Shown here piece by piece: positions 62,673 to 64,000 of a stretch of DNA of 64,000 nucleotides. The notes beneath the pieces were generated by a model. The model saw only the letters and a program-made list of their open reading frames with translations, was not told the DNA's origin and made no database searches. The stretch covers positions 199,001-263,000 of the forward strand of contig NZ_CP083546.1 in assembly GCF_025144145.1 (NCBI RefSeq), in the 5' to 3' direction. The stretch comes from Leisingera sp. M658. GTDB lineage: Bacteria > Pseudomonadota > Alphaproteobacteria > Rhodobacterales > Rhodobacteraceae. The stretch's first letter is position 1. Each line of letters starts with the position of its first letter. A program made the translations under genes and the position numbers.

Positions 62673-63388
62673 TGGGGGTGAAAATGCCTCATGTGATGTG
62701 CGGTTTGTTCCGGGTCGCGGCCGGCGTTGCGGCTTAGCGGGCAGGCGCGGCGGGCCAGACAGCCGCCTGCCAAGCAGCCGGTGCCGGCGGGAGTGTCGAG
62801 ATAGTCATGGCAGGCTGCCAGATCGTAGGGGCCGCCATCTGCCAATGCGCTGACGGGACAGGCGCTGAGACAGGGGCGGGAGTGGCAGCTGCGGCAGGGA
62901 GACTCTGCCAAAGGCGGAGGGGGAATGTCAATTTCCTGTTTGAAATGAAGGCTCCCCCGCAAGGATATCAGCATGCCGGCGCGATCATGCACCATCATCT
63001 GTGACGGGGATGTGAAAAACCGGCCCGACGCCAGCGCCCAATTGATGAAAGGCGTGTAGGGCGGCCCGCCAAAGGGGAAATAGGCGCTGCCGCGCAAGTC
63101 CTGGGCCAGGGCGCTGACCACCCGCTCGGACCAGCGGTCCACCGGGTGCGGGGCACCGTCGCGGTACTCAGGACTGATCTTGAAGGCGGGCCAGAAAGCG
63201 GCAGCGGTTCCCAGCAGGATCAATGTGCCATCTTCCAGCGCTTTGACGGGCTGCCGCGCGGGATGCAGGGCACCGCAGACCGCAAGCCCGGCCTGCGCGG
63301 CGGCAGCTTCGATTTCAGGATAAGACAGCACCCCTTGGGCACCTTGGGCGCGGTGGTCTGGCAGGTCGGTCTGGGTCATATGCGGCAT
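62669..63388 (-). CDS. Fe-S cluster protein with C-terminal ferredoxin-like cysteines
   Basis: 239 residues from the ATG at 63388; an ATG three codons in (63379) is an alternative. The C-terminal part has CRSCHSRPCLSACPVSAL, then DLAACHDYL and GCLAGGCLARRACPLSR. The first block resembles a 4Fe-4S ferredoxin site like that of the epoxyqueuosine reductase C-terminus, although the CXXCXXCXXXCP spacing is altered (an extra residue between the second and third cysteines). The N-terminal 150 residues have no motif I can name (FGGPPYTPFINWALASGRFF is a distinctive stretch). No signal peptide; cytoplasmic. The function is unknown. Confidence 0.75.
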   Translation of the reverse strand: MPHMTQTDLPDHRAQGAQGVLSYPEIEAAAAQAGLAVCGALHPARQPVKALEDGTLILLGTAAAFWPAFKISPEYRDGAPHPVDRWSERVVSALAQDLRGSAYFPFGGPPYTPFINWALASGRFFTSPSQMMVHDRAGMLISLRGSLHFKQEIDIPPPPLAESPCRSCHSRPCLSACPVSALADGGPYDLAACHDYLDTPAGTGCLAGGCLARRACPLSRNAGRDPEQTAHHMRHFHPQ

Positions 63389-63692
63389 CCGTTCAGGGGC
63401 TTGGCGCGAGCCTAACAGCGCAAGCCTGCTTGCCAGAGTGCAAAAACGTCCCGCTCTGTTCTGCCGGCGTCTTCCCGCCGGCGCGGTCAGAAGCGGCGGA
63501 ACGGCAGCCGCTGGCTCCAGCCCAGCCCAGCCTTGCCGGGCGCCCGTCCTGCCAGTGCAGCCCTGCTGCCGGCCGCTCTCATATGCCGGAACGCCTGAAT
63601 GTGGTATGATCCGGCCACGGGGGAATGCGGGCCGGACTGTGCGGCATCGGGCCTATGGGCGGCTGGCAGGTTTCTCCCCAGGGAGAGTCAGA
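63389..63692. other. Divergent intergenic region
   Basis: 304 bases between the minus-strand Fe-S gene and the plus-strand GYD gene. It must hold two promoters. A TATGAT at 63605-63610 is a possible -10 for the GYD gene, but its -35 (TATGCC, 17 bases upstream) is poor. Several GC-rich palindromes (GCCGGCG...CGCCGGC near 63465) are present. Confidence 0.4.
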
Positions 63693-64000
63693 ATGCCAAG
63701 ATTTATCGTAACCGGCTGCTATACGTTCTCTGCCATGAAAGCGATGGTTGAAAGCCCCAGTGACCGCGAGGCGGCAGCCCGCGCCCTTGTCGAAGCGGCA
63801 GGCGGGACTTTGGAGAGCTACTACGTGACCACCGGCGAAAGCGATTTTGCGATCCAAGTGACAATTGACGACGCATCGGGCCTGCTTGCGGGGCTGATGG
63901 CAACGGGCGCCAGCGGCGCCGTCAGCAACCTGAAAACCGTGCGGGCCTTCACCTCGGACGAGTTTACCGCCATTCAGAAGAAGGCCGGCGGCATCGCCAA
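63693..64000 (+). CDS. GYD domain-containing protein (3' truncated by window)
   Basis: About 102 residues are visible before the window ends. The ATG at 63693 follows GGGAGAGTCAG. MPRFIVTGCYTFSAMKAMVE, AARALVEAAGGTLESYYVTT and GESDFAIQVTIDDASGLLAG match the GYD domain (PF08734), a small ferredoxin-like fold of unknown function widespread in Proteobacteria. GYD proteins are usually about 95-105 residues, so only a few codons should be missing. No partner gene can be seen. Confidence 0.8.
   Translation, partial: MPRFIVTGCYTFSAMKAMVESPSDREAAARALVEAAGGTLESYYVTTGESDFAIQVTIDDASGLLAGLMATGASGAVSNLKTVRAFTSDEFTAIQKKAGGIA

Overview
The window is a 64 kb piece of a high-GC chromosome from a roseobacter-group alphaproteobacterium (Rhodobacteraceae, probably near Leisingera or Phaeobacter). 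The assignment rests on gene content and order: a Hint-domain protein of the type common in this family, an ATP12-type F1 assembly chaperone, an aap/bzt general amino acid transporter, DUF1127 mini-proteins followed by CcsR-like RNAs, and the htrA-rarA-crcB-rluC-HAD-atp12 string. I have no database hits; family names come from recognised motifs and protein lengths.

Layout. 1-3.9 kb: the end of parC, a small lipoprotein, the first tuf gene, a lysophospholipid acyltransferase-like gene and tRNA-Trp. 3.9-6.1 kb: a TPR/OGT-like glycosyltransferase on the minus strand. 6.2-47 kb: the core transcription and translation supercluster in near-textbook order: secE-nusG-rplKA, rplJL-rpoBC, rpsLG-fusA-tuf, the S10 genes, the spc genes with secY-adk, and the alpha genes rpsMK-rpoA-rplQ. 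47-51 kb: a chemoreceptor, then aroG behind an aromatic-rich leader peptide and an attenuator. 51-57 kb: a Deg protease, rarA, crcB, an RluC-like pseudouridine synthase, a HAD phosphatase and atp12, mostly with overlapping starts and stops. 57-61.6 kb: the four-gene amino acid ABC transporter. 61.6-64 kb: a DUF411 protein, a SixA-like phosphatase, an Fe-S protein and the start of a GYD-domain gene.

The supercluster is not one operon. At seven places accessory genes sit inside it: the OGT-like gene, the Hint gene, two convergent rhamnosyltransferase-like genes, an AT-richer DUF4238 gene, an unknown 164-aa gene, a 2OG-oxygenase plus an aspartoacylase-like gene, and a tandem DUF1127/sRNA pair. 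Most of these lie downstream of a terminator and upstream of a fresh promoter, usually a -35/-10 pair with a 17-bp spacer, so the ribosomal modules keep their own transcription.

The two most interesting items are small and easily missed. The first is a tandem of two units between rpmD and rplO. Each unit has a heat-shock-sigma-like promoter, a 70-aa DUF1127 protein, a hairpin with a CU-rich anti-Shine-Dalgarno loop, and a terminator hairpin; this resembles the ccaF1-ccsR locus of Rhodobacter. The second is a 25-codon, apparently leaderless leader peptide with FWYFFY ahead of an intrinsic terminator and aroG, indicating attenuation of DAHP synthase by aromatic amino acid supply. I saw no rRNA genes, CRISPR arrays, prophage or intact insertion sequences.
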